In this document: piece by piece, positions 16,523 to 25,807 of the stretch
Position numbering within the stretch: position 1 is the stretch's first letter
Layout of the letters: every line of letters starts with the position of its first letter
Assembly: GCF_001509475.1 (NCBI RefSeq)
Contig: NZ_LLZG01000023.1
Span: 1-38,201, forward strand
Direction of reading: 5' to 3'
From: Streptomyces regalis
Lineage (GTDB): Bacteria; Actinomycetota; Actinomycetes; Streptomycetales; Streptomycetaceae
DNA length: 38,201 bases
The notes under the pieces: model-generated
Seen by the model: the letters and a program-made list of their open reading frames with translations, nothing else
What the model was told of the DNA's origin: nothing
Database searches by the model: none
Made by a program: the position numbers and the translations under genes

Positions 16523-17716
16523 ATGCCCGCGCACACAGGTGAGGACAGCCGACAAGACATGAGCAAGGCCCCGCACCACGCTCGTGACCACGTGCCGAGG
16601 CGACTGGTCTCCGCAACGCCCGTACTGCCGATCCTGATCGTCTTCGCCATCGTGGTCGTCGACCTCGTCTGCGGATCGGGGATGACCTCGGTGCCGCTGC
16701 TCGCCGTGGGTCCCGCGCTCGCCGCGACCACGAACGGGCCGCGCGGAGTCCTCTGTGTGGGGCTGCTCGCCACCGCCCTGGGCGCGACGCTCGGGATCCG
16801 CGACGGCGGACAGCCCCGCGAGCTGGCGATCGTGCTGGCCGCCCTGATGGCCGTCACCCTGGCCAGTGTTCTGGCCAGCGCGCTGCGCGGACGGCGCGAG
16901 CGGGTGCTGGCGGCCGTGCGCTCCGTCGCCGAGGCCGCCCAGCACGCGCTGCTGCAGCCCGTGCCGGCGACGGTGGGGCCGTTCCAGGTGGCCGTCCGCT
17001 ACAGCGCGGCCGCGGCGGAGGCCCGGATCGGCGGCGACCTCTACGCGCTCGTGTCCACGCCCTACGGGGTCAGGCTGATCGTCGGCGATGTGCGCGGCAA
17101 GGGCCTGCCGGCCGTGGGGACGGCCGCTCTGGTGCTCGGTGTCTTCCGGGAGGCCGCCTACGACGAGCCCGATCTCCTCACCGTCGTCGCGCGGATCGAG
17201 CGGAGCCTGGCCCGCAACCTGGGCAGCGACGACTTCGTCACCGCCGTGGTCGCCGGGTACCCGCGGGCCGGCCAGCTGGAAGTGGTCAACTGCGGTCACG
17301 CGCCGCCGCTGCTGGTGCGCGACGGCGTCGTCGTGCCGGTCGAGCCGCACCTTGCGGCACCGCCCCTCGGGCTGCGCACCCTGTCGGGCGAGACCCCCGC
17401 ACTGCAGGTGCTGCCCTTCGCCGACGGGGACCAGCTGCTGCTCTACACCGACGGGGTCACCGAGGCCCGCAACCACGCCCGCGAGTTCTACCCGCTCGCC
17501 GAGGGCCTGGAGCGGCACACGTCCGAGGAGCCGACCGACACGGTCAGCGCACTCCACGACGAACTGCTGGCCCACGTGGGCGGCCGCCTCCACGACGACG
17601 CGGCCCTGCTGCTGCTCCGCATCCCGGTCGCCCCCGAGCCACCCCCAAGGGGCGCGGGGCTGTTTCGCTATGCGGCTCCGCCGCGCGGGCGCGACCAGCT
17701 ACAACGGCGCCGCTGA
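16523..17716 (+). CDS. Membrane-anchored PP2C (SpoIIE-type) phosphatase
   Basis: The 397-residue product has about four membrane helices between residues 28 and 118 and a cytoplasmic PP2C/SpoIIE domain (about 140-370, with RIGGDLYALV, IVGDVRGKG, VNCGHAPPLL, LLYTDGVTEA and HDDAALLLLR). No PAS, GAF or ATPase part is present. The start is uncertain: ATG 16523 is the longest, and ATG 16559 (MSKAPHHARD) is equally plausible; neither has a good ribosome site. The last 25 or so residues (PPPRGAGLFRYAAPPRGRDQ and on) are encoded by an interspersed repeat, so the original C-terminus was probably replaced. Confidence 0.88.
   Translation: MPAHTGEDSRQDMSKAPHHARDHVPRRLVSATPVLPILIVFAIVVVDLVCGSGMTSVPLLAVGPALAATTNGPRGVLCVGLLATALGATLGIRDGGQPRELAIVLAALMAVTLASVLASALRGRRERVLAAVRSVAEAAQHALLQPVPATVGPFQVAVRYSAAAAEARIGGDLYALVSTPYGVRLIVGDVRGKGLPAVGTAALVLGVFREAAYDEPDLLTVVARIERSLARNLGSDDFVTAVVAGYPRAGQLEVVNCGHAPPLLVRDGVVVPVEPHLAAPPLGLRTLSGETPALQVLPFADGDQLLLYTDGVTEARNHAREFYPLAEGLERHTSEEPTDTVSALHDELLAHVGGRLHDDAALLLLRIPVAPEPPPRGAGLFRYAAPPRGRDQLQRRR
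17643..17702. repeat. Streptomyces interspersed repeat, copy 2, inside a coding 3' end
   Basis: It starts CCCCAAGGGGCGCGGGGC and shares TATGCGGCTCCGCCG (17669-17683) and GGCGCGACCAGC with copy 1 at 2189-2250. It lies wholly within the phosphatase reading frame, which reads through to a TGA at 17714-17716. Confidence 0.75.
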
Positions 17717-17759
17717 CGAACGACGGCCGGAACCCGGCACTCCCTCACGGCTCTACCAG

Positions 17760-17783
17760 CGGGGCGCCCCACGGAGCGCCCCG
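17760..17783 (+). terminator. Hairpin between phosphatase genes
   Basis: An 8-bp perfect stem (CGGGGCGC paired with GCGCCCCG) encloses the loop CCCACGGA, 43 bases after the 16523-17716 stop and 15 bases before the next ATG. It could terminate the upstream gene or, if read through, mask the weak ribosome site (AAAGAGAC) of the downstream gene. Confidence 0.55.
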
Positions 17784-17798
17784 TGTTAGAAAAGAGAC

Positions 17799-20483
17799 AT
17801 GGCCGGAATCCTCGGCCGCCTGCGCTCCCTGTTGAGCGCGCGCACCGTCGCCCGGCAGGTCTTCGTGCTGCAGGCGGCGATCGTGCTGCTTCTCGTCGCC
17901 GCCGCGGTGGCGGCCCTGGTGCTGCAGGTCCGCAACGACACCGAGCGAGAGGCCCGCAACCGGTCCCTCGCCGTGGCCGAGGCCTTCGCGAACGCGCCGG
18001 GCCTCGTCGAGGCCCTGGCCGATCCCGATCCGACCGCGCTGCTCCAGCCGCGTGCCGAGGCGGCGCGCGAGGCGACCGACGTGGACTTCGTCGTCGTGAT
18101 GACCACGGACGGGATCCGCTACACGCACCCCAACCCCGACCGGATCGGCGAGCACTTCGTCGGCACCATCGCCCCGGCCGCGGCGGGCGGAGTCGTACGG
18201 GAGACGTACACCGGAACTCTGGGCCCGTCCGTGCGGGCCGTGGTCCCCGTGACCGACGACGACGGCAAGGTGGTCGGCCTGGTGGCCGCCGGGGTGACGC
18301 TGGCCAGCCTGGGCGGGGTCGTGGACCACCAGCTGCCGGTGCTGCTCGGCTCGGCGGCGGCCGCGTTGGCCCTCGCCACCGGCGGGACCGCGCTGGTCAG
18401 CCGACGGCTGCTGCGGCAGACGCACGGGCTGGGGCCCGCCGAGATGACGCGGATGTACGAGCATCACGACGCCGTCCTGCACGCCGTGCGGGAGGGTGTG
18501 CTGATCCTGGACGGCCGGCGGCGGCTGGCGCTGGCGAACGACGAGGCGCGCCGACTGCTCGGGCTGGCCGCCGACGCGGAAGGGCGGCTCTGCCTCGACC
18601 TCGGCATCGGAAGCGACCTGGCCGCACTGTTCGCCTCCGGGCGGGACGCCACCGACGAGGTGCACCTGGCGCGGGGCCGGCTGCTGGCCGTCAGCCAGCG
18701 GTCGACCGACCGGGCCGGCGGGCCGCCCGGCAGCGTGGCCACGTTGCGGGACACCACCGAGCTGCGGACGATGACCGGCAAGGCGGACGTGGCGCAGGAG
18801 CGGCTGAAGCTGCTGTACGACGCGGGGCTGGAGATCGGCACCACCCTCGACGTCACGCGCACCTCGCAGGAGCTGGCCGACTTCGCGGTGCCCCGGTTCG
18901 CCGACTTCGTCAGCATCGATCTGGCGGATCCGGTGCTGCGCGGCGGGGAGCCGAAGCTGGGCCGCACGGACATGCGCCGGGTCGCGTTCCGGGGGGTGCG
19001 GGAGGGCAGCCCGCTCTATCCGATCGGCAAGCTGATCCACTTCGCCCCGGCCACCCCGCAGGCCTTCGGCTTCGGCACGGGCCGGACCGTGCTGGAGGCG
19101 GACATGCCCGCCTTCTCCGGCTGGCAGGAGCAGGATCCCGAGAACGCCCGCAGACTCGTCGATTTCGGGATCCATACGATGCTCACGGTCCCGCTGCGTG
19201 CCCGCGGCGTCATCATGGGCATGGCCACCTTCTGGCGCGCCGACCGGCCCGAGCCCTTCGAGCAGGACGACGTCTCGCTGGCCGAGGAGCTGGTGGCCCG
19301 CGCCGCCGTCAGCATCGACAACGCCCGCCGCTACACCCGCGAGCACACCCTTGCGGTCACGCTCCAGCGCAGCCTGCTGCCCCGGGCCCTGCCCGCGCAG
19401 AGCGCCCTCGACGTCGCCTACCGCTATCTGCCCGCGCACGCGGCGCAGGGCGGGGTCGGCGGGGACTGGTTCGACGTCATCCCGCTGCCGGGCGCGCGGG
19501 TGGCGCTGGTCGTCGGGGACGTCGTAGGGCACGGGCTGCACGCGGCGGCCACCATGGGACGGCTCCGCACCGCGGTGCACAACTTCTCCACCCTGGACCT
19601 GCCGCCCGACGAACTCCTCGGCCATCTGGACGAGTTGGTGGTCCGTATCGACCAGGACGAGGGTGACGGCGAGGCCGCGGCGGTCACCGGGGCCACCTGC
19701 CTGTACGCCGTGTACGACCCGACCTCCGGGCTGTGCACCCTCTCCCGGGCCGGCCACCTCGAACCGGCCCTCGTCCACCCCGACGGCCGGGTCGAGTTCC
19801 TCACCGTCCCCGGTGGGCCGCCGCTGGGCCTGGGCGGCAGCCTGCCCTTCGAGACGACCGAGCTGCACCTGGCCGAGGGCAGCGGACTCGTGCTGTACAC
19901 GGACGGGCTGGTCGAGGACCAGCGGCGGGACCTCGACGAGGGCCTCGAGCTGCTGCGCGGGGCGCTCGCCGCGGCGCCGCCGACGCACGGCCGGACTCCG
20001 GAGGAGACGTGCAAGGCGGTACTGCAGACCCTGCTGCCCGAGCGTCCGCGCGACGACGTCGCCCTCGTCGTCGCGCGGACGCGGATGCTCGCCGCCGACC
20101 GCACGGCGTCCTGGGACGTCCCGGACGACCCCGCGGCCGTGGCCCGCGTCCGGGCGGCGGCCACCCGGACACTGGGCGGCTGGGGGCTGACGGAGGAGGC
20201 GTTCACGACCGAGCTGATCCTCAGCGAACTGGTCACGAACGCCCTCCGCCACGCCACCGGCCCCATCCACGTCCGCCTGATCCGCGACCGCGCCCTGATC
20301 TGCGAGGTCGCCGACGGCAGCAGCACCGCCCCGCATCTGCGCAGCGCGGCCACGACGGACGAGGGGGGCCGGGGCCTGTTCCTGGTGGCGCAGTTCGCCG
20401 ACCGCTGGGGCACGCGGTACACCGCGGACGGCAAGGTGCTGTGGACGGAACAGCCACTGGCTCAGGGACAGGCAGGCGCCTGA
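17799..20483 (+). CDS. Cache-PAS-GAF-PP2C (SpoIIE)-HATPase_c membrane sensor phosphatase
   Basis: The 894-residue product has a membrane helix (about 20-42), an extracytoplasmic cache sensor of the DcuS/CitA kind (45-175, with DVDFVVVMTTDGIRYTHPNP), a second helix (178-200), a PAS domain (about 228-325), a GAF domain (340-500), a PP2C/SpoIIE phosphatase (about 525-750, GGVGGDWFDVIP, VVGDVVGHG, LYTDGLVE) and an RsbW-like ATPase (about 765-885, ELVTNALRHA, DEGGRGLFLV). From the GAF domain on it closely parallels the 10629-13109 protein. It probably couples an external ligand to an anti-sigma/anti-anti-sigma switch. The ligand is unknown; citrate or C4-acid sensing is typical for related cache domains. 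Confidence 0.93.
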   Translation: MAGILGRLRSLLSARTVARQVFVLQAAIVLLLVAAAVAALVLQVRNDTEREARNRSLAVAEAFANAPGLVEALADPDPTALLQPRAEAAREATDVDFVVVMTTDGIRYTHPNPDRIGEHFVGTIAPAAAGGVVRETYTGTLGPSVRAVVPVTDDDGKVVGLVAAGVTLASLGGVVDHQLPVLLGSAAAALALATGGTALVSRRLLRQTHGLGPAEMTRMYEHHDAVLHAVREGVLILDGRRRLALANDEARRLLGLAADAEGRLCLDLGIGSDLAALFASGRDATDEVHLARGRLLAVSQRSTDRAGGPPGSVATLRDTTELRTMTGKADVAQERLKLLYDAGLEIGTTLDVTRTSQELADFAVPRFADFVSIDLADPVLRGGEPKLGRTDMRRVAFRGVREGSPLYPIGKLIHFAPATPQAFGFGTGRTVLEADMPAFSGWQEQDPENARRLVDFGIHTMLTVPLRARGVIMGMATFWRADRPEPFEQDDVSLAEELVARAAVSIDNARRYTREHTLAVTLQRSLLPRALPAQSALDVAYRYLPAHAAQGGVGGDWFDVIPLPGARVALVVGDVVGHGLHAAATMGRLRTAVHNFSTLDLPPDELLGHLDELVVRIDQDEGDGEAAAVTGATCLYAVYDPTSGLCTLSRAGHLEPALVHPDGRVEFLTVPGGPPLGLGGSLPFETTELHLAEGSGLVLYTDGLVEDQRRDLDEGLELLRGALAAAPPTHGRTPEETCKAVLQTLLPERPRDDVALVVARTRMLAADRTASWDVPDDPAAVARVRAAATRTLGGWGLTEEAFTTELILSELVTNALRHATGPIHVRLIRDRALICEVADGSSTAPHLRSAATTDEGGRGLFLVAQFADRWGTRYTADGKVLWTEQPLAQGQAGA

Positions 20484-20510
20484 CCCAGGGCTCGGCCCCC
20501 CAGGGCGCGC

Positions 20511-22520
20511 TCAGCCCCCGTGCGCCTCCAGCGCCGCCCGCACCCCTGATTCGAGGGCCCCCTCGATCCACGACGGCTTGACCGAGGTGTGGTCGCCGGC
20601 GAAGTACAGCGGGCCCTCGGGGGTGCGGATGGCTTCCAGTAGCTCCGTGTGCTGGCCGGGGAGGAGGACGGACGCCTCGCCGTACGCGTACGGGTCGCGC
20701 AGCCAGCTCTGGGTCCGTCCGGCTCCGGTGTAGAAGACCTCGACGCGCTGGCCGTAGACCTGTTGCAGCCCTCGCAGCGCGTGCGGGTAGCGGGCGTCCT
20801 CGTCGAGGGAGTCCCAGCGGGAGGCGTCGTCGGCCCAGCTGTAGGAGGCGAGGACGACGCCGCCCTTGCTGCCGTCGATCGGGTGGGAGGGGTTGATCAT
20901 GAAGCGGTTGGAGTTGTCGGAGACGGACCCGCCGCCGATGATGTGCGCCGCCTCGGGCTGGTCGCGGGTGCCCCAGCGGTTGGCGGCGTAGTGGGCGCGC
21001 TGGGCGTCGCTGATGTGGCCGTCCGGGACGGAGGGGTGGGCGCCGAGGAGGCTGCCGTCGGCGGGGGCCTTGCCCTTGCGGTAGTCGTCGTAGAGGCCGG
21101 GGCGTACGGCGTCGAGCTCGCGCTTCCAGTCGGCCTCGGTGAACTCCCACCAGCGCAGGCCGAACTCGAGCAGCACCTTGGTCGCGCTGTCGTAGTGCAG
21201 CTCGGCCACCGCGCGCCGCTTCTTGTACGACATCAGTGGGCTGACCTGCACCTGGCGCAGCCCCGAGAAGGGCACGGTGACGATCGCGAGGTCGCCGGTG
21301 AACTGCTCGCGCACGACCTTGCCGTCGCGGCCCTCGGAGACGGTGTCGATCCAGACGTGCGGGCCCTTGGCGCTGACGTGGGAGGTGTCGTCGGCGCCGG
21401 GGCGGCCGGGTGCCCAGTACTCGATGTGGGTCGCGCGCCGGTCGAGGCGCAGGACGTCGGCGACCTGCTTCAGCAGGGCGTCCGGAAGCGTCGCGGTGCC
21501 GCCCACCAGCTCCCAGAACTCGGTGTCGGGGCTGATCAGGGACTGGCTGATGAAGCTGTGGATGAAGGACAGCGGCAGCCGTGAGGTGAGGTTCTCCAGG
21601 GTGCCGATCAGGTCGATGGTCCGCTCGTCGAAGCCGGCCTCCTCGGTCAGGAACCGGTACATCGACCAGTCGCCGTACTTCTGCACGACCCGCGCCCAGC
21701 CCTCGACCCGCTCGGGCATCGGTTTGTCGACCCGCTTGCCGTCCGCCCCGACGGTGCTGAACTCGTCGCGCACGGGGTCCAGGGCGCGGCGCAGGATGGT
21801 CGAGGAGGGGGTGTCCCAGTACTCGCGGGGGACGCCGAAGGAGCGGTTGATGCTGCGGGGCGCCTTCGCGTACGCGGAGCGGCGCACGCGGACGCCGTTG
21901 ACGTGGAGCCAGGCGTTGTTGACGGGTTTGCCCTCGCCGTCGACGTCGACGAGGTGGAACCGGCGTCGTTTGACGCCGAGTCGGTCGATCAGGCTCATCA
22001 CCAGCGGATGGCTGCCGGGAATGCGCATGGCTCCGGCCTCCGCGTACTGGACCGGATCGGCGAACGCCTGCGCCGCCTGCTCGTGACCGCCGGTACGGAA
22101 GGTCTTGATACGGCCGCCGACGCGGTTGCCGTTGGCCTCGACGAGCGTGACATGGTGCCCGGCCCGCTTCAGCAGCCAGGCGGCGACCAGGCCGGCGGGA
22201 CCGGCGCCGACGACGAGGATTCTCTTGGCGGTCTTCGTCTTCGCGCGCGGCAGCCCGGAGTCCAGGATCTTCCGGTACGTCGGCACGAGCGGCTGGTCTC
22301 GGTCGTCGACCACCAGCAGAGCGCGGGCGACCGCCATGCAGGTGTCCCAGTCGGCGGTGGACCGCGGTCGGTGCGGGGCTTGTCGGGGGACGGCTGGTGC
22401 GGCGGCAGCGGCCGCCGACGCGGGGGTCAACGCGGCCAGGGCGGCCGTCGTGGCGGATGCGGTCGTGAACTGCCGCCGGGAGACGGAAGCTGGGCCGACA
22501 GGGCCTCGGTGGTTGTCCAT
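20511..22520 (-). CDS. Secreted flavin amine oxidase, L-glutamate oxidase-like
   Basis: The 669-residue product begins with a Tat signal (SRRQF at 14-18, then an Ala-rich stretch to about 45). The FAD fold is [16 protein letters not shown] (100-115) with [14 protein letters not shown]; the C-terminus has [20 protein letters not shown]. Compared from memory with Streptomyces L-glutamate oxidase, the substrate-carboxylate Arg (AGAMR, Arg166), the side-chain-binding Arg (NLTSR, Arg314) and the active-site His (Arg314+7, His321) are all kept. It should deaminate an L-amino acid to a 2-oxo acid, ammonia and H2O2 outside the cell. ATG 22520 is chosen because the Tat signal follows at once. It is convergent with the 17799 gene and divergent from the GH43 pair. 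Confidence 0.88.
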   Translation of the reverse strand: MDNHRGPVGPASVSRRQFTTASATTAALAALTPASAAAAAAPAVPRQAPHRPRSTADWDTCMAVARALLVVDDRDQPLVPTYRKILDSGLPRAKTKTAKRILVVGAGPAGLVAAWLLKRAGHHVTLVEANGNRVGGRIKTFRTGGHEQAAQAFADPVQYAEAGAMRIPGSHPLVMSLIDRLGVKRRRFHLVDVDGEGKPVNNAWLHVNGVRVRRSAYAKAPRSINRSFGVPREYWDTPSSTILRRALDPVRDEFSTVGADGKRVDKPMPERVEGWARVVQKYGDWSMYRFLTEEAGFDERTIDLIGTLENLTSRLPLSFIHSFISQSLISPDTEFWELVGGTATLPDALLKQVADVLRLDRRATHIEYWAPGRPGADDTSHVSAKGPHVWIDTVSEGRDGKVVREQFTGDLAIVTVPFSGLRQVQVSPLMSYKKRRAVAELHYDSATKVLLEFGLRWWEFTEADWKRELDAVRPGLYDDYRKGKAPADGSLLGAHPSVPDGHISDAQRAHYAANRWGTRDQPEAAHIIGGGSVSDNSNRFMINPSHPIDGSKGGVVLASYSWADDASRWDSLDEDARYPHALRGLQQVYGQRVEVFYTGAGRTQSWLRDPYAYGEASVLLPGQHTELLEAIRTPEGPLYFAGDHTSVKPSWIEGALESGVRAALEAHGG

Positions 22521-22658
22521 GTGCCCTGGATACGGGGGCAGTTGGGAGCCCGGCAGCCTTTCGGTCGGTTCATCACCTGAACGGGCAAGCGCATCGTCGC
22601 ACACCCGCGCCGGGGGTGCGCCCACACGCGGGTTTGTAAAGTCCGTATGACGAAACCG

Positions 22659-22687
22659 TTGACGGAAACATTTCCCACTTTTATCTT
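22659..22687 (+). promoter_or_regulatory. Likely sigma-HrdB-type promoter of the GH43 genes
   Basis: TTGACG (22659-22664) and TATCTT (22682-22687) are separated by 17 bases, in an AT-rich stretch that stands out from its surroundings. It lies 62 bases upstream of the first GH43 start in the 229-base gap shared with the divergent amine oxidase gene. Confidence 0.5.
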
Positions 22688-22711
22688 CTGTCCCAATCAC
22701 GATCGGAATCA

Positions 22712-22735
22712 CGAACTCCGTTCGAAATTGCGAAC
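22712..22735. promoter_or_regulatory. Candidate operator with three CGAAC half-sites
   Basis: CGAAC (22712-22716), GTTCG (22720-22724) and CGAAC (22731-22735) form two overlapping inverted repeats, CGAAC-N3-GTTCG and GTTCG-N6-CGAAC. They lie between the likely promoter and the first GH43 start, where repressor binding would block transcription. Half-sites like CGAA/TTCG are used by LacI-family sugar regulators in Streptomyces; which regulator acts here is unknown. Confidence 0.45.
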
Positions 22736-22749
22736 AGGGACGGTCTCGT

Positions 22750-24258
22750 ATGCCCCGGATGTCTCACCGGTCGCTCAGGAAACGCCGCAGATCACTGATC
22801 CTCTGTGTACTCGCGGCGCTGCTCTCCCTGGTGGCGACCACACAGCCGGCGTCCGCGGCGGACGGCCGCCCGTACACAAACCCGCTGAAGTCGCTCAAGG
22901 GCGCCGACCCCTGGCTGCAGTACCACGACGGCAACTACTACCTGATCACCACGACGTTCACCGGCATCCTCGGCATCCGCAAGTCGCCGACTCTTGCGGG
23001 CCTCGCCACCGCGCCCAACGTGCAGGTGTATGCGGACACCACGTCGACGCGCAACACCAACTTCTGGGCGCCGGAGATGCACCTGTTCAACGGCCACTGG
23101 TACGTCTACTACTCGGCCGGGCAGAGCGGCGTCGCCTGCTGCGACTCGCAGCGGACCCATGTCCTGGAGAGCGCCGGCACCGACCCCATGGGCCCGTACA
23201 CCTACAAGGGTTCGCTCACCGGGTCGAACCTGACGCCGGGCGGCTGGCTGATCGACGCGAGTGTGCTGCAGGCCAACAACAAGCTGTACCTGGTGGGCAG
23301 CGGATTCATCAACGGCAGCAAGCAGAGCCTGGTCATCGCGCCGATGAGCAACCCGTACACGCTCAGCAGCTCCACCTTCACGATCATCTCCAGCCCCACC
23401 CTGAGCTGGGAGACCTCCGGTGGCGCGGTCAACGAGGGACCCGAGCCGCTCTACCACGACGGCCGGACGTTCCTGACCTTCTCGGCCAGCTTCTGCGGGA
23501 CCGCGGACTACAAGCTGGGCCAGCTGGAGCTGACCGGCGACGACCCGCTGAACCCTGCCTCCTGGACCAAGAAGCAGACACCGGTCTTCCAGCGCAGTGA
23601 CGCCAACAGCGTCTACGGCCCCGGCCACAACGGCTTCTTCACCTCGCCCGACGGCACCGAGAACTGGATCGTCTACCACGCCAACTCCGCCTCCAACGGC
23701 GGCTGCGGCAACGGACGCACCACCCGCGCCCAGGAGTTCACCTGGAACGCCGACGGCACCCCGAACTTCGGCACCCCCGTCGCCCTCGGCACCACGCTGC
23801 CCGGCCCGTCCGGCGAGACGGCCGCGACGCCGACGTCGTACACCCTCGTCAACCGCAACAGCGGCAAGTGCCTCGACGTGAACGGCGGCAACACGGCCGA
23901 CGGCACCAACATCTTCCAGTGGAGCTGCACCGGCGGCGCCAACCAGAAGTGGAAGGTCGAGGACCTCGGCGACGACACCAACCGGCTGGTCAACGTCGCC
24001 ACCGGCAAGGTGATGGACACCGCCGGGTGCTCCGCGGCCGACGGCGCCGACATCCAGCAGTGGTCCTGGCTCAACAACAAGTGCCAGCGCTACCGCCTCG
24101 TCTTCACCGCGACCGGCGACTACGTCCGGATCGTCAACGAGTCCTCCGGCAAGGTCGCCGACGTCGCCGACTGCGGCACCGCGAACGGCACCGACGTACG
24201 GCAGTGGACCTGGCTGAACAACAACTGCCAGCAGTGGAAGCTCGTCCCCACCACCTGA
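22750..24258 (+). CDS. Secreted GH43 family glycosidase with C-terminal CBM13 (ricin-type) module
   Basis: The 502-residue product has a basic N-terminus and a hydrophobic signal peptide cut near Ala-Ser-Ala-Ala (about residue 36). The five-bladed propeller shows GH43 catalytic landmarks: [11 protein letters not shown] (base Asp), [16 protein letters not shown], and [11 protein letters not shown] (acid Glu). From about residue 360 a beta-trefoil with three QxW-like repeats (NQKW, CQRY, CQQW) makes a CBM13 sugar-binding module. It should release arabinose or xylose residues from arabinan or arabinoxylan. An alternative start is ATG 22759. It is followed 51 bases later by a second GH43 gene, probably in one operon. 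Confidence 0.9.
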   Translation: MPRMSHRSLRKRRRSLILCVLAALLSLVATTQPASAADGRPYTNPLKSLKGADPWLQYHDGNYYLITTTFTGILGIRKSPTLAGLATAPNVQVYADTTSTRNTNFWAPEMHLFNGHWYVYYSAGQSGVACCDSQRTHVLESAGTDPMGPYTYKGSLTGSNLTPGGWLIDASVLQANNKLYLVGSGFINGSKQSLVIAPMSNPYTLSSSTFTIISSPTLSWETSGGAVNEGPEPLYHDGRTFLTFSASFCGTADYKLGQLELTGDDPLNPASWTKKQTPVFQRSDANSVYGPGHNGFFTSPDGTENWIVYHANSASNGGCGNGRTTRAQEFTWNADGTPNFGTPVALGTTLPGPSGETAATPTSYTLVNRNSGKCLDVNGGNTADGTNIFQWSCTGGANQKWKVEDLGDDTNRLVNVATGKVMDTAGCSAADGADIQQWSWLNNKCQRYRLVFTATGDYVRIVNESSGKVADVADCGTANGTDVRQWTWLNNNCQQWKLVPTT

Positions 24259-24309
24259 TCACCCCACCTGATTCCCCCTGATCACTCCCCTCTGCTCCGG
24301 AGAACTCCC

Positions 24310-25758
24310 TTGAGACGCATAGCCGTACGGCTGCTGATGGCCGTCCTCGTCGCCCTGGCGGCCTGCCTCGCCGGGCCGGCTCCCGCCGCCCAGGCGGCGG
24401 TGCCCGACTCCCCCGCCGTGACCTACACCAACCCGATCGCGGAGAAGCGGGCCGACCCGCACATCTTCAAACACACCGACGGCTACTACTACTTCACCGC
24501 GACCGTCCCCGAGTACGACCGCATCGTGCTGCGCCGGGCGACGACCATCCAGGGTCTGTCCACGGCCCAGGAGGTCACCATCTGGACCAAGCACTCCAGC
24601 GGCGTCATGGGCGCGCACATCTGGGCGCCGGAGATCCACTTCATCGACGGCAAGTGGTACGTGTACTTCGCCGCCGGCGCCACCAACGACATCTGGGCGA
24701 TCCGGATGTACACCCTGGAGGGCACCGGAGCCAACCCGCTGACCGCGACCTGGGCGGAGAAGGGGCAGATCAAGACCCAGTGGGAGAGCTTCTCGCTGGA
24801 CGCCACCACCTTCGTCGTGAACGGCGTGCGCTACCTGTCCTGGGCCCAGCGCGACCCGTCCGTGAACAACAACACGGACATCTACCTCGCGAAGATGGCC
24901 AACCCCTGGACCATCACGGGCACCCCGGTGATGCTGTCGCGGCCCACCTACTCCTGGGAGACGGTCGGCTACAAGGTCAACGAGGGTCCGGCGGTGATCC
25001 AGCGCGGCGGCAAGGTGTTCCTGACGTACTCCGCCAGCGCCACCGACAGCAACTACTGCCTGGGCATGCTGACCGCCTCCGCGAGCGCCGACCTGCTCAA
25101 CGCGGCGAACTGGAGCAAGAGTTCCACGCCGGTGTTCACCAGCAACGCGCGCACCAGCCAGTACGGCCCGGGCCACAACTCGTTCACCGTCTCCGAGGAC
25201 GGCAAGTCCGACATCCTCGTCTACCACGACCGCAGCTACAAGGACATCACCGGCGACCCGCTCAACGACCCCAACCGCCGCACCCGCGTGCAGAAGGTCT
25301 ACTGGAAGGCTGACGGCACCCCCGACTTCGGCATCCCGGTCGCCGACGGGGTCACGCCGCAGCGCCTGTCGTCGTACAACTTCGCGGACCGGTTCATCCG
25401 GCACTGGGAGTACCGCGCCCGCGTCGAGGCCAACGTCTCCCCGCTCGCCGACTCGCAGTTCCGTGTGGTCACCGGCCTGACCGGCAGCGGCACGGTCTCG
25501 CTGGAGTCGGCCAACTTCCCCGGCTACTACCTGCGGCACAAGAACTTCGAGGTGTGGCTGGAGAAGAACGACGGCACGGCGCAGTTCGCGTCCGACGCGA
25601 GCTTCTACCAGCGGGCCGGACTGTCCGACTCGGCCGGGGTCTCCTACGAGTCGTACAACTACGCCGGGCGTTACATCCGGCACTACGAATACCTGTTGCA
25701 GGTGCAGGCACTGAGCACGGCGACGGACCGGGCGGACGCCACGTTCTACGCCCAGTGA
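24310..25758 (+). CDS. Secreted GH43 arabinofuranosidase with AbfB (CBM42) module
   Basis: The 482-residue product starts at TTG with GGAG 8 bases upstream and carries a Sec signal (cleavage after AAQA, about residue 29). The catalytic propeller shows RADPHIFKHTDGYYYF, WAPEIHFIDGKWYVYF and NEGPAVIQRGG. The C-terminal part has three AbfB repeats (NFADRFIRHWEY, NFPGYYLRHKNFEV, NYAGRYIRHYEY), the arabinose-binding CBM42 fold. This architecture is that of Streptomyces exo-1,5-alpha-L-arabinofuranosidases, so it likely removes arabinose from linear arabinan ends, complementing the enzyme upstream. Confidence 0.92.
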   Translation: MRRIAVRLLMAVLVALAACLAGPAPAAQAAVPDSPAVTYTNPIAEKRADPHIFKHTDGYYYFTATVPEYDRIVLRRATTIQGLSTAQEVTIWTKHSSGVMGAHIWAPEIHFIDGKWYVYFAAGATNDIWAIRMYTLEGTGANPLTATWAEKGQIKTQWESFSLDATTFVVNGVRYLSWAQRDPSVNNNTDIYLAKMANPWTITGTPVMLSRPTYSWETVGYKVNEGPAVIQRGGKVFLTYSASATDSNYCLGMLTASASADLLNAANWSKSSTPVFTSNARTSQYGPGHNSFTVSEDGKSDILVYHDRSYKDITGDPLNDPNRRTRVQKVYWKADGTPDFGIPVADGVTPQRLSSYNFADRFIRHWEYRARVEANVSPLADSQFRVVTGLTGSGTVSLESANFPGYYLRHKNFEVWLEKNDGTAQFASDASFYQRAGLSDSAGVSYESYNYAGRYIRHYEYLLQVQALSTATDRADATFYAQ

Positions 25759-25807
25759 GGCGCGGTCGGCGGGGGGCGGTGGATCATCGTCCCCCTAAGA
25801 TCGCTCC

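Noticed and set aside
12598..16857. Minus-strand frame of over 1400 codons spanning two genes and an intergenic repeat
   Set aside because: It is composed of Gly/Arg/Val/Gln-rich sequence without domains and runs opposite three well-supported plus-strand genes.
22521..22749. Riboswitch or RNA gene in the AT-richer gap before the GH43 genes
   Set aside because: The lower GC is explained by a promoter and operator half-sites; no conserved riboswitch core could be recognised.
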